A DNA stretch of 64,000 nt from Candidatus Avedoeria danica (GTDB taxonomy: Bacteria > Chloroflexota > Anaerolineae > Epilineales > Epilineaceae). Positions 7,870 through 15,812 of the stretch are shown here, one piece after another. The notes below the pieces were generated by a model that saw nothing but the letters and a program-made list of their open reading frames with translations, did no database searches and was not told the DNA's origin. A program made the position numbers and the translations under genes. The stretch spans positions 1,491,501 to 1,555,500 of the forward strand of contig JADJCV010000004.1 in assembly GCA_016703025.1 (NCBI GenBank), read 5' to 3'. Positions within the stretch are counted from its first letter, which is position 1; each line of letters begins with the position of its first letter.

Positions 7870-9281
7870 TTGGAACACACGAAGACGATGCAAACGGACG
7901 TCGTGGCGCCGCTGGCGCCGACCGATGTCGTGGCCGCGGTGCACAAGCAGCTGGGCGAGCGCGTGACCGTCGATGACGGCGGCGCGATCGTCGTCGGCCC
8001 GTCGAACCTGATCGACGTCGTCCGCGCGTTGCGGGATGACCACGGCCTCGACTACTTGGCGAACCTCACGGCCGTTGACTGGCTCGACCGGTTCGAGGTC
8101 GTCTACCACCTCTGCAGCTCGGCAGGCGGCTCGCCGGTCGTGCTGAAGACGACGACGGACCGCGCGAACCCGCGCGTCCCGAGCTTGTTCGGGATCTACC
8201 CCGGCTCCGATTTCCAGGAGCGCGAGGTCTACGACATGTTCGGGATCCGCTTTGCGGGCCACCCGAACCTGAAGCGGATCCTGATGTGGGAGGGGTTTGC
8301 CGGCTGGCCGCTGCGCAAGGACTGGCGCGAGGCCTACTTCGAGCAGGAGCACAAGCCGCTCACGAGCCGCTGGCCGGATGGGCAGTTCTTCTTCGGCGAG
8401 GACAAGCTGACGGACTGGGGCTCGAACACCAAGTTCCCGCCTGCCTACACCGGCGCCGAGATCGGTCGGCCGAAGCCGCAGGAAGGGCAGTACGTCGTCG
8501 ACATCGATGCGCTGCGGCGCGGCACATCGTTCGGCAGCGACCGCCTCGTCGTGAACATGGGGCCGCAGCACCCGAGCACGCACGGCGTGTTCCAGATGCG
8601 CCTCGTCCTGGACGGCGAGACCGTCGTCGATCTCGAGCCCGTGATGGGCTACATGCACCGCAACCACGAGAAGATCGGCGAGCGAAACCTCTGGCTGGGC
8701 AACATGCCTGCATGGAGCGGGCGATCGACGAGATCGACGCCTACCTGACGAACAACGAGATCGTCATGGAGCGGATGAAGGGTGTCGGCGTGCTGACGCC
8801 CGAGTTGGCGATCGCGTACTCGACTTCCGGGCCGGTGCTCCGCGGCTCCGGCGTGGCGTACGACGTCCGCCGGGCCGACCCGTACGGGATCTACGACCGT
8901 TTCGACTGGAACGTCGTCACCGCCAACGAGGGTGACGTCTATGCGCGCTACGCCGTCCGGATCGGCGAGATGCGCGAGAGCTTGAAGATCCTGCGGCAGG
9001 CGCTGCCGCAGATGCCGGCCGGCGAGATCCTGGGCGGCAAGAAGGCCTGGCAGGTGCGTGTGCCGGCCGGCGAGCACTATGCAAGGGTGGAGAATCCCCG
9101 TGGCGAGCTTGGGTACTACTGCGTCTCCGACGGCAAGGCCAACCCGTACCGCTACCACGTCCGCTCGCCCTGCTTCGTGAACCTGACGTCGTTGGCCGAG
9201 ATGTGCAAGGGCTACAAGGTGGCCGACGTGGTGGCGATCCTGGGGTCGATCGATATTGTGTTGGGTGAAGTCGACAGGTAG
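7870..9281 (+). pseudogene. nuoCD: NADH-quinone oxidoreductase subunit CD fusion, copy 1, internally deleted and frameshifted
   Basis: The N-terminal part is a complete NuoC (30 kDa) domain (FQEREVYDMFGIRFAGHPNL) fused in frame to NuoD (49 kDa) beginning VVNMGPQHPSTHGVFQM, as in E. coli NuoCD. Start may be TTG 7870 with GAGGA 7 bases upstream, or ATG 7888. After GERNLWLGNMP, around 8700-8715, the reading frame changes and the protein resumes at AIDEIDAYLTNNEIVMERM. Against copy 2, about 105-110 residues are missing, including the LAYVLAVEKLLG segment with the quinone-site tyrosine region. Downstream sequence then continues intact to a TAG at 9279-9281. As written it cannot make a working 49-kDa subunit; real deletion and assembly collapse are both possible. 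Confidence 0.85.
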
Positions 9282-9295
9282 TTGAGGAGCGGTCG

Positions 9296-10069
9296 ATGGG
9301 TTACGGCATGGGCGTGCTGAAGGGGATGGGCATCACCTTCCGGCACATGATCGAAACGTATACGATCGGCTTCAAGCTGCAGCCGTCCGCGGCGGGCGAC
9401 CTGCCCGCCCCGACCGGCGTGGCGGGCGGCATGCCGACGGCCACCGGCGGGATGCAGACGATCCAGTATCCCGAGGAGAAGCTGCCCGTTCCGGAGCGCT
9501 TCCGCTACCTCCCGTTCCTGCTCTACGACGAGGAGCAAAGCCACGAGCGCGCCCAGTTCGATGGCGTGCGGTGCACGGCGTGCGGCATCTGCGCCAAGGT
9601 CTGCCCGCCGCAGTGCATCTGGATCGTCCAGGGCAAGGGCGACGACGGCAAGCCGCGTCCGGTGTGCACGGAGTTCTACATCGACAGCAGCATCTGCATG
9701 AGCTGCGGCTTCTGCGCCGAGTACTGCCCGTTCGATGCGATCAAGATGGACCACGAGTTCGAGCTCAGCAGCTACGAGCGGCACGAGAGCTGGGTCTACG
9801 ACCTGCAGGAACTCCTCCACCCCGTGGCCTACCACGCCGCGATCCACCCGACGGACTACGCCCGCGAGGTCGAGGAGACGCGCGCCAAGGAAGAAGCGAA
9901 GCGCACGCGCGACGCAGCCAAGGCGGCGGCGGCAGCCGAGGCGGGCGGCGGCGATCCGGCGGCGGAAGCGGCAGCGGCGGCGGCGGCCGAGGAAGCGAAG
10001 CGGCTGAAGATGGAGGCGCGCGAGCGGATGCTGGCGGCCAAGAAGGCCAAGGAGCAGGGCGGGGGGTGA
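9296..10069 (+). CDS. nuoI: NADH-quinone oxidoreductase subunit I, copy 1 (long C-terminal tail)
   Basis: NuoI is the ferredoxin-like Q-module subunit that relays electrons through clusters N6a and N6b. Two complete 4Fe-4S motifs are present: CTACGICAKVCPPQC and CMSCGFCAEYCPFDAI. The 257-residue product exceeds copy 2 (198) because of an inserted Gly/Ala/Thr-rich stretch near residues 38-58 and a C-terminal tail (about 185-257) of Ala, Glu, Lys and Arg that should form a charged helix or coiled coil. ATG 9296 follows GAGGAG at 9283-9288. It directly follows nuoCD1 and precedes nuoA, so it is probably co-transcribed with them. Confidence 0.92.
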   Translation: MGYGMGVLKGMGITFRHMIETYTIGFKLQPSAAGDLPAPTGVAGGMPTATGGMQTIQYPEEKLPVPERFRYLPFLLYDEEQSHERAQFDGVRCTACGICAKVCPPQCIWIVQGKGDDGKPRPVCTEFYIDSSICMSCGFCAEYCPFDAIKMDHEFELSSYERHESWVYDLQELLHPVAYHAAIHPTDYAREVEETRAKEEAKRTRDAAKAAAAAEAGGGDPAAEAAAAAAAEEAKRLKMEARERMLAAKKAKEQGGG

Positions 10070-10115
10070 TGGGTCTGAGGCGACACACCGCCCACTCGAC
10101 GGCTGACGGCGCGCC

Positions 10116-10484
10116 ATGCTAGCCGACTACGCCCCCCTCGTCGTCCTCCTCGCCTTCGCCGTCGGCCTCGGCGTGATCGTCATGGGTCTGGCGCACTTCA
10201 TCGGTCCGCGCAACCCGTCGCCCGTCAAGGACCAGACGTACGAGAGCGGTATGACGGCGATCGGCGGGGCGCAGCGGCGGGTGCCGGTGCGGTACTACCT
10301 GATCGCGACGCTCTTCATCCTGTTCGATATAGAGGTGATCTACCTCTACCCGTGGGCGGCCGACTTCCGCAACCTCGTCGCCAAGCAGGGCCTCGGGGCG
10401 CTGGGCGGGATGGCGGTGTTCCTGGGCATCCTGCTGGTGGGCTATGTGTACGTCTGGCGCGAAGGGGCGCTGGAGTGGGACTGA
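10116..10484 (+). CDS. nuoA: NADH-quinone oxidoreductase subunit A
   Basis: A small membrane subunit of complex I near the junction with the peripheral arm. The 122-residue product has three transmembrane helices (about 5-30, 63-85 and 92-115). It carries the loop QTYESGMTAIGGAQRRVPVRYYLIATLFILFDIE in family position (shown here only as landmarks), where the usual Cys of YECG-type loops is replaced: the text reads TYESGM. The membrane acidic cluster FDIEVIYLYPWA is present. It is the only nuoA in the window and begins the second, canonical A-B-C-D run. Confidence 0.93.
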   Translation: MLADYAPLVVLLAFAVGLGVIVMGLAHFIGPRNPSPVKDQTYESGMTAIGGAQRRVPVRYYLIATLFILFDIEVIYLYPWAADFRNLVAKQGLGALGGMAVFLGILLVGYVYVWREGALEWD

Positions 10485-10522
10485 CCCGTTCGTCGTCGAC
10501 GAGCGCTGCGACGAGGTGATCG

Positions 10523-11086
10523 ATGTCCGCCACGTTCCTGAGCCCCGATGACATCCTGACCCCCGACCAGCTGGCCGACGGCAAGACGGGCGAGATGGGC
10601 TTCGTCACGACGACGCTGGCCAAGGGCGTGAACTGGGCCCGCGCGAACTCGGTCTGGCCGGCATTGTTCGGACTCGCATGCTGCGCGATCGAGATGATGC
10701 ACAGCCAGATGGCCCGCAACGACATGAGCCGCTTCGGCATGGAGCTCATGCGCGCCTCGCCGCGGCAGTCCGACCTGATCATCGTCGCCGGCCGGCTCTC
10801 GCGGAAGATGGCGCCGGTCATCCGCCGGATCTACGACCAGATGCCGGAGCCCAAGTGGGTGATCAGCATGGGCGACTGCGCCAGCTGCGGCGGCATCTTC
10901 AACAACTACGCCCTCGTGCAGGGCGTGGACGAGGTGATCCCGGTGGACGTCTACGTGGCCGGCTGCCCGCCGCGGCCGGAGGCGCTGATGTACGGGATCA
11001 TGAAACTGCACGAGAAGATCCAGGCGGAGGGGATGGACAGCTGGCGGGATCGGAAGGGTGGGTTGGGGATTCAGGTGGGATCGTGA
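10523..11086 (+). CDS. nuoB: NADH-quinone oxidoreductase subunit B, copy 2
   Basis: The canonical-length (187 residues) N2-cluster subunit. Ligands are FGLACCAIEM (two Cys), the Cys in MGDCASCGG and the Cys in AGCPPRPEAL. Unlike copy 1, it has no long N- or C-terminal tails. ATG 10523 is preceded by GAGGTGATC. It sits in the run nuoA-nuoB2-nuoC2-nuoD2 with short gaps (38 and 22 bases), the usual complex I order, and is most likely the subunit of the main enzyme. Loop sequences after CCAIEM differ clearly between the copies, so they are old paralogues or separately acquired rather than a recent duplication. Confidence 0.95.
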   Translation: MSATFLSPDDILTPDQLADGKTGEMGFVTTTLAKGVNWARANSVWPALFGLACCAIEMMHSQMARNDMSRFGMELMRASPRQSDLIIVAGRLSRKMAPVIRRIYDQMPEPKWVISMGDCASCGGIFNNYALVQGVDEVIPVDVYVAGCPPRPEALMYGIMKLHEKIQAEGMDSWRDRKGGLGIQVGS

Positions 11087-11108
11087 TGCAGACACCGGCC
11101 GGTCGTCG

Positions 11109-11666
11109 ATGAAATCAGCACAGGACGACCTCGACGCCCTCCGTGAGCGTTTCGGCGAGGCCATCCTCGCCGCCGCCTCCCCCCTCGGCGAGCCCACCGC
11201 CCTCATCGCCCGCGAGGCCTACCGCGACGCCGTGCGTTTCCTGCGTGACGAGCGTGGGTACAACCTCCTGCGCGACGTGACTGCCGTCGACTACCACACC
11301 GTCGAGCCGCGCTACCACGTCGTTGCCCACCTCGCCGCGCTGCCTGCGAGCATGCTGGCGGGGCAAGCGACACCCGCTCCCGACGACCCGCTGCGTACAC
11401 TGCGGATCAAGGTGCCCGTGCCCGCCGACGACACCGTCGTCGACTCGCTCGTCCCGCTCTTCCCGACCGCCAACTTCCACGAGCGCGAGACCTGGGACCT
11501 GTTCGGCATCGAGTTTGCCGGCCACCCCGACCTCCGCCGCATCCTCATGCCCGAGGACTACGAGGGCTTCCCGCTGCGCAAGGATCATCCGCTGGTGTAC
11601 GAGGAGATCGCGTTCTCGTTCAACCAGGAGGAGATCTACGCCAAGAAGCCGTTCGCGAGGAAGTAG
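11109..11666 (+). CDS. nuoC: NADH-quinone oxidoreductase subunit C, copy 2
   Basis: The 30-kDa Q-module subunit that braces NuoD. The 185-residue product has the signature FHERETWDLFGIEFAGHPDL and ends EEIYAKKPFARK. ATG 11109 is chosen because it gives the family length; a longer reading would overlap nuoB2. Here NuoC is a separate polypeptide, whereas copy 1 is fused to NuoD. The residues between about 60 and 110 (VAHLAALPASMLAGQ and the following Pro-rich loop) are longer than in many homologues. Confidence 0.94.
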   Translation: MKSAQDDLDALRERFGEAILAAASPLGEPTALIAREAYRDAVRFLRDERGYNLLRDVTAVDYHTVEPRYHVVAHLAALPASMLAGQATPAPDDPLRTLRIKVPVPADDTVVDSLVPLFPTANFHERETWDLFGIEFAGHPDLRRILMPEDYEGFPLRKDHPLVYEEIAFSFNQEEIYAKKPFARK

Positions 11667-11674
11667 CGTCCACC

Positions 11675-12916
11675 ATGACCCCACCCGACCTCCTCACCCC
11701 CCCCGCGCCCCAGACGACATCGCGCCCCGCCCCGCCGTCCCGCCCCGTCGTCGACGAGCCGATGGTCCTGAACATCGGCCCGCACCACCCGAGCACGCAC
11801 GGCGTGCTGCGCGTCGTCATTCGGCTGGACGGCGAGATCGTCGTCTCGGCCGATCCGGACATCGGGTTCCTGCACACCGGGATCGAGAAGACGTTCGAGG
11901 CCAAGACGTACGTCAAGGGGATGACGCTCGCGCCGCGGATGGGCTACCTTTCGCCGATCCACAACAGCTTGGCCTACGTCCTGGCCGTCGAGAAGCTGCT
12001 CGGCGTCGACGTACCCGAGCGCGCGACGGTGATCCGCGTGATCCTGGCCGAGCTGGACCGGATCGCCAGCCACTTGGTGTTCGTCGGCATCCACGGCCTC
12101 GACCTCGGCGCCTCGAGCGCCGTCATGTACACGTTCCGTGAGCGCGAGGCGATCCTGGACATCATGGAGCTCGTCGGCGGGGCGCGGATGTTCCCGATCT
12201 ACATCCGGCCCGGCGGCCTGTCGTCCGACCTGCCGGTCGAGTTCGAAGCGGCCGTCACCGACATCCTGGACCGCCTGCCCGCGGCCATCGACGACTACGA
12301 GCGGCTCCTGACGAACAACGTCTTCTGGAAGGACCGGACGGTCGGCGTGGCCGTCATCTCGGCCGAAGAGGCGCTCGCCCTCGGCACCGGCGCGCACATC
12401 CTGCGCGCCACCGGCGTGGCGTACGACCTGCGCAAGTGCGATCCGTACTGCGGCTACGAGGACTACGAGTTCGACGTTCCGGTGCGGACGGAAGGCGACG
12501 CGTACGCGCGCTACCTCCTTCGGATCGCCGAGATGCGCGAGAGCGTGAAGATCGCCCGCCAGGCGTTGGACCGGCTGCCCGACGGCCCGTACGTCACCGC
12601 CGACCGCAAGGTGGCCCCACCGCCCAAGCACGAGCTGGCCACCAGCATGGAGGCCGTGATCCACCACTTCAAGCTCTGGACGGAGGGCTTCCGGCCCCCG
12701 GCCGGCGAAGCATACGCCGCCGTCGAGGCGCCGCGGGGCGAGATGGGCATGTACGTCGTCAGCGACGGCACGGCCAAACCGTGGCGGGTCCACATGCGCT
12801 CGCCGAGCTTCGTGAACCTGCAGGCGCTGGAGACGATGGTCCTCGGGCGGCAGGTGGCGGATCTGGTGACGGCGGTGGCGAGTTTGGATCCGGTGATGGG
12901 CGAGGTGGATCGGTAG
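11675..12916 (+). CDS. nuoD: NADH-quinone oxidoreductase subunit D, copy 2
   Basis: The 49-kDa subunit forms the quinone-reducing site with NuoB. The 413-residue product is complete, with an N-terminal Pro-rich extension of about 28 residues, then GPHHPSTHGVLRV (quinone-site His), HNSLAYVLAVEKLLGV (quinone-site Tyr region), the FREREAILDIMELVGG helix, and the C-terminal SFVNLQALETMV and DPVMGEVDR. The TAG stop (12914-12916) lies inside the first arm of a palindromic repeat shared with the convergent ABC gene. This is the intact partner that copy 1 lacks. Confidence 0.95.
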   Translation: MTPPDLLTPPAPQTTSRPAPPSRPVVDEPMVLNIGPHHPSTHGVLRVVIRLDGEIVVSADPDIGFLHTGIEKTFEAKTYVKGMTLAPRMGYLSPIHNSLAYVLAVEKLLGVDVPERATVIRVILAELDRIASHLVFVGIHGLDLGASSAVMYTFREREAILDIMELVGGARMFPIYIRPGGLSSDLPVEFEAAVTDILDRLPAAIDDYERLLTNNVFWKDRTVGVAVISAEEALALGTGAHILRATGVAYDLRKCDPYCGYEDYEFDVPVRTEGDAYARYLLRIAEMRESVKIARQALDRLPDGPYVTADRKVAPPPKHELATSMEAVIHHFKLWTEGFRPPAGEAYAAVEAPRGEMGMYVVSDGTAKPWRVHMRSPSFVNLQALETMVLGRQVADLVTAVASLDPVMGEVDR

Positions 12917-13021
12917 GGGCGCTGCTTGCAGCGCCCTGATCCGTGGTCAACCGAAATCCGCCGAAGGTCCGCCGGTGCAGTTTTGTCGACCGGCGAAGGG
13001 CGCAGCAAGCAGCGCCCCTAC
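12913..13021. repeat. Palindromic REP-like repeat at convergent gene ends
   Basis: Perfect 17-bp inverted arms, GTAGGGGCGCTGCTTGC at 12913-12929 and its complement at 13005-13021, enclose about 75 bases. Each arm also folds alone: at the left GGGCGCTGC pairs with GCAGCGCCC around TT. The TAG stops of nuoD2 and of the convergent ABC ATPase both lie inside the arms. Likely acts as a bidirectional terminator. Confidence 0.8.
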
Positions 13022-13965
13022 GATCCCGAATCCACCCCCCGCCCCGCCAACGCCGTGAACACATCCTCCAACGTCACCTCCGCCGCACGCACGACCGCAT
13101 CGCGAAAGCCCAGGCCGACGAGCGCCGCCCGCAGCGAGTTCGCGTCGTGCGTCCCGCGGGTCGTTACCGCGTGCGCATGGTCACCCAGCAGGCTGACGTT
13201 GGCCACGCCGTCGATTCGGCCGAGCGCGTCGAGCAGAGGCAGAAGCGGTGCGGCGATCACGTCCCAGGCCGGCCCGGCGACGGTGGCGGCTTTCAGGACG
13301 TGCGGTGCGTCGAACGCCAGCAGCCGGCCCGCGTTCATGATCCCGAGCCGGGAGCAGTGCTCCGCCTCGTCCATGTAGTGTGTGCTGACGAACACCGTCG
13401 TGCCCTCCGCCGCCAGGTCGTAGATGATGTCCCAGAACGCGCGCCGCGCTTCGGGGTCGACGCCCGACGTCGGCTCGTCCAGGAAGAGAAGCGGCGGCTT
13501 GTGGACGAGCGCGATGCCGAGCGCGAGCCGCTGCCGCCAGCCGCCGGAGAGCGCACCGGCCCGCACGTCGAGTCGATCGGCGACGCCGACCCGCTCCGCC
13601 ACGCCGACCCGCTCCCGTTCCGCCACAGCGTTCCGCTCCCGCCCGTACAACCCCGCATAGAACGCCAGGTTCTCCGCCACCGTCAGCTCTTCGTAAAGCG
13701 CGAAACGCTGACTCATGTAGCCCACGTTCGGCCGGATCCGCTCGGCGTCGCGGTGGACGTCGAAACCCAGAACCGACGCTGAACCGGCGGTCGGGCGCAG
13801 CAGCCCGAGGAGGATCCGGATCGTCGTCGTCTTGCCGCAGCCGTTCGGGCCGAGGTAGCCGACGACCTCGCCGCGATGGACCGTGAACGAGACACCGTCG
13901 ACGGCCGTGAACTCGCCGAACCGCTTGACGAGGTGGTCGACGACGATGATCGGTTCGGCCGTCAT
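13018..13965 (-). CDS. ABC transporter ATP-binding protein (second ATPase)
   Basis: A 315-residue ATPase of an ABC-2 type exporter. Walker A is GPNGCGKTT, the ABC signature is LSGGWRQR, Walker B is LLFLDEPTSGVDP, and the switch His is in VSTHYMDEAEHC. The roughly 80 C-terminal residues after the nucleotide-binding domain form the small extra domain common in drug/lipid-export ATPases. The ATG at 13965 overlaps the upstream ATPase gene by 4 bases, so translation is coupled. It is the last gene of a four-gene operon (permease, membrane fusion protein, two ATPases) resembling YbhFSRG systems, where the two ATPase halves are one polypeptide. The TAG stop is inside a palindromic repeat. Substrate unknown. 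Confidence 0.93.
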   Translation of the reverse strand: MTAEPIIVVDHLVKRFGEFTAVDGVSFTVHRGEVVGYLGPNGCGKTTTIRILLGLLRPTAGSASVLGFDVHRDAERIRPNVGYMSQRFALYEELTVAENLAFYAGLYGRERNAVAERERVGVAERVGVADRLDVRAGALSGGWRQRLALGIALVHKPPLLFLDEPTSGVDPEARRAFWDIIYDLAAEGTTVFVSTHYMDEAEHCSRLGIMNAGRLLAFDAPHVLKAATVAGPAWDVIAAPLLPLLDALGRIDGVANVSLLGDHAHAVTTRGTHDANSLRAALVGLGFRDAVVRAAEVTLEDVFTALAGRGVDSGS

Positions 13966-14927
13966 CGCTCCGACCTGCCTTCCGCCAGGAGCGCGATGAA
14001 CGCGTCCTCGAGCGCCGGGGCGATCGGGCGCAGCGCGGTCAAGGTCGCGCCCGCTGCGGCGAGGGCGCGCGGCAGGCGCTCGAGCGGGCCGGCAGCCGCT
14101 CGTACCCGGATGTGGTAGCGCTCGCCGAAGGCCGCGACGTCCTCGACGTCGGGGTCCGCCCCAACGACCGCCTGCACCGTCCGGCGCGGCGTCGCCATGA
14201 GCTCGAGGACGCGGCCGTCCAGCGGCGCCGTCAGCTCGCGCGGCGTCCCCTCGCGCAGGATCGCGCCCTCGTGCAGGAAGCCGAGCCGGGTGCAGCGGAC
14301 GGCCTCGTCCATGTACGGCGTGCTGACAAGGACCGCCACGCCGTCGGCCAGCAGGCGGAAGATCAGCTGCCAGAAGTCCTGTCGCGTCAGCGGGTCGAGC
14401 CCGCCCGTCGGCTCGTCGAGCAGGACGGCGCGCGGCTCGTGGAGCAGCGCGCACGCCAGGCCGAGCTTCTGCTTCATGCCCCCCGAGAGCACCCCTGCCA
14501 GCCGGTCCTCGACGCCCGCGAGGCCGACGAAATGGAGGAGGTATGCGCTTCGGCGCGCCAGCACGTCACCCGCCACACCGCGCGATGCGCCGAAGAAGCG
14601 CACATTTTCGGCCACCGTCAGGTCGCCGTACATGCTGAAGCGCTGGGCCAGATAGCCCAGCCGGCTTCGCGCGTTCTCGGTGTCCGCGGCGACGTCGTGC
14701 CCGGCGATGCGGGCATGGCCGGCGTCCGCGCGGAGCGCGCCGACCAGCAGACGCATGAGCGTCGTCTTGCCGGCGCCGTCCGCGCCGACGAGGCCGTACG
14801 CTTCGCCGGGACGGACGGTCAGGCTCACGCCGCGGACGGCCGCGGTGTCGCCGAACGACTTGTGGAGGCCGTCGGCCTCGACGAGGGGGGGCGGCGGGGC
14901 GGCGATCATCGGGGGGCCGGTGGGCAC
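13962..14927 (-). CDS. ABC transporter ATP-binding protein (first ATPase)
   Basis: A 321-residue ABC ATPase partnering the next gene. Walker A reads GADGAGKTTL, the signature is LSGGMKQKLGL, Walker B is AVLLDEPTGGLDP. The switch His is replaced: the text reads VSTPYMDEAV where family members have VSTHYMDEA, so a Pro occupies the H-loop position and this site may hydrolyse ATP poorly. The normal His is kept in the partner ATPase, suggesting an asymmetric heterodimer. It follows the membrane fusion protein gene by 46 bases. The start could be ATG 14927 (MPTG) or the internal MIAAPPPP a few codons later. Confidence 0.92.
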   Translation of the reverse strand: MPTGPPMIAAPPPPLVEADGLHKSFGDTAAVRGVSLTVRPGEAYGLVGADGAGKTTLMRLLVGALRADAGHARIAGHDVAADTENARSRLGYLAQRFSMYGDLTVAENVRFFGASRGVAGDVLARRSAYLLHFVGLAGVEDRLAGVLSGGMKQKLGLACALLHEPRAVLLDEPTGGLDPLTRQDFWQLIFRLLADGVAVLVSTPYMDEAVRCTRLGFLHEGAILREGTPRELTAPLDGRVLELMATPRRTVQAVVGADPDVEDVAAFGERYHIRVRAAAGPLERLPRALAAAGATLTALRPIAPALEDAFIALLAEGRSER

Positions 14928-14973
14928 CCGGCCGCCGACGGCAGCCCTCCGCTCCGGCGGTCCAAACAGCCCC

Positions 14974-15741
14974 TCATTCGTCTTCGTCGAACGTCACGTC
15001 GGCCGGCATGCCGGGCTTCAGCCGGTCGCGCTTGTTGGTCACGCTGAGCCGGACGCCGTACACCGTGGTGCGCCGCCCGGCGGCGGTCTGGACGTTGCGC
15101 GGCGTGAACTGCGCGGTCTCGTCGATGTGGACGACGCGCGCGTCGAACGTCTGGGTCGGGAACGCGTCGACGCGCAGCTCGGCGGTCTCGCCGAGGTCGA
15201 TCCGGCCGTAGCGGTCCTCGGCGACGTACACCGTGATCGTCAGGTCGTCCGTCCGGCCGAGGACGAGGAGCGGCGCGCCGGGCAGGGCGACCTCGCCCGG
15301 CTGGATCGCGCGGGCCAGGACGACGCCCGTGATCGGGGCGCGGAGCGTGAGCTTGTCGAGCTGGACGTCGAGGACGTTGAGCGCCGCCGCTGCGGCGGCG
15401 ACCTGGCGCGCCGCCGGCGCAGGCGGTGGCACGATCGCCTGCGCCGCGTCCCTGGCGATGTCGAGCGCCAGCTGCGCCTGCGCGCGCTGGGCGTCGAGGA
15501 GCGCCGTGTCCAACCGCACGACGACGTCGCCGACCGCCACGTCATCCCCCTCGTCGACTTCGACCGCGACGACGCGGCCGCCGATCTCGGCCGCGACGTC
15601 GACTTCCGTCACTTCGATCGTGCCCGACGCCTCGAGTGCCGCCGCATCACCCGTGCCGTCGCGCCCGAACATCCACCACGCCGCGCCCGCGACCACGGCG
15701 AGCGCGACGATCGCCACGGCAGTCTTCGCATTCGTTTGCAT
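14974..15741 (-). CDS. HlyD/EmrA-family membrane fusion (periplasmic adaptor) protein
   Basis: A 255-residue adaptor of the exporter. It has an N-terminal signal-anchor (about residues 6-26), a first biotinyl-lipoyl half (GTIEVTEVDVAAEIGGRV and VDEGDDVAVGDVVVRLD), a short helical hairpin of Ala/Gln-rich sequence, and the second half (LRAPITGVVLARAIQPGEVALPG) with a beta-barrel domain. ATG 15741 is chosen because GGAGG lies 5 bases upstream at 15746-15750; an in-frame ATG at 15759 lacks one. At 255 residues it is short for the family (about 330), mainly through a short hairpin. In a single-membrane organism it would act outside the cytoplasmic membrane. Confidence 0.9.
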   Translation of the reverse strand: MQTNAKTAVAIVALAVVAGAAWWMFGRDGTGDAAALEASGTIEVTEVDVAAEIGGRVVAVEVDEGDDVAVGDVVVRLDTALLDAQRAQAQLALDIARDAAQAIVPPPAPAARQVAAAAAALNVLDVQLDKLTLRAPITGVVLARAIQPGEVALPGAPLLVLGRTDDLTITVYVAEDRYGRIDLGETAELRVDAFPTQTFDARVVHIDETAQFTPRNVQTAAGRRTTVYGVRLSVTNKRDRLKPGMPADVTFDEDE

Positions 15742-15812
15742 ATCGCCTCCAAGTCCCATCCGACTTGTCGTGTCCGCCCTCGCAGGGGTGGTCGGTGGTG
15801 AGTGATCCGTGA

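Noticed and set aside
8286..9281. A separate downstream gene starting at ATG 8712 inside nuoCD1
   Set aside because: The sequence is the NuoD C-terminal half in frame-shifted continuation of nuoCD1; there is no ribosome-binding site before 8712.
12917..13021. A small RNA gene between nuoD2 and the ABC ATPase
   Set aside because: The stem-loops fit a bidirectional terminator and repeat; no promoter is seen and the gap is only about 100 bases.
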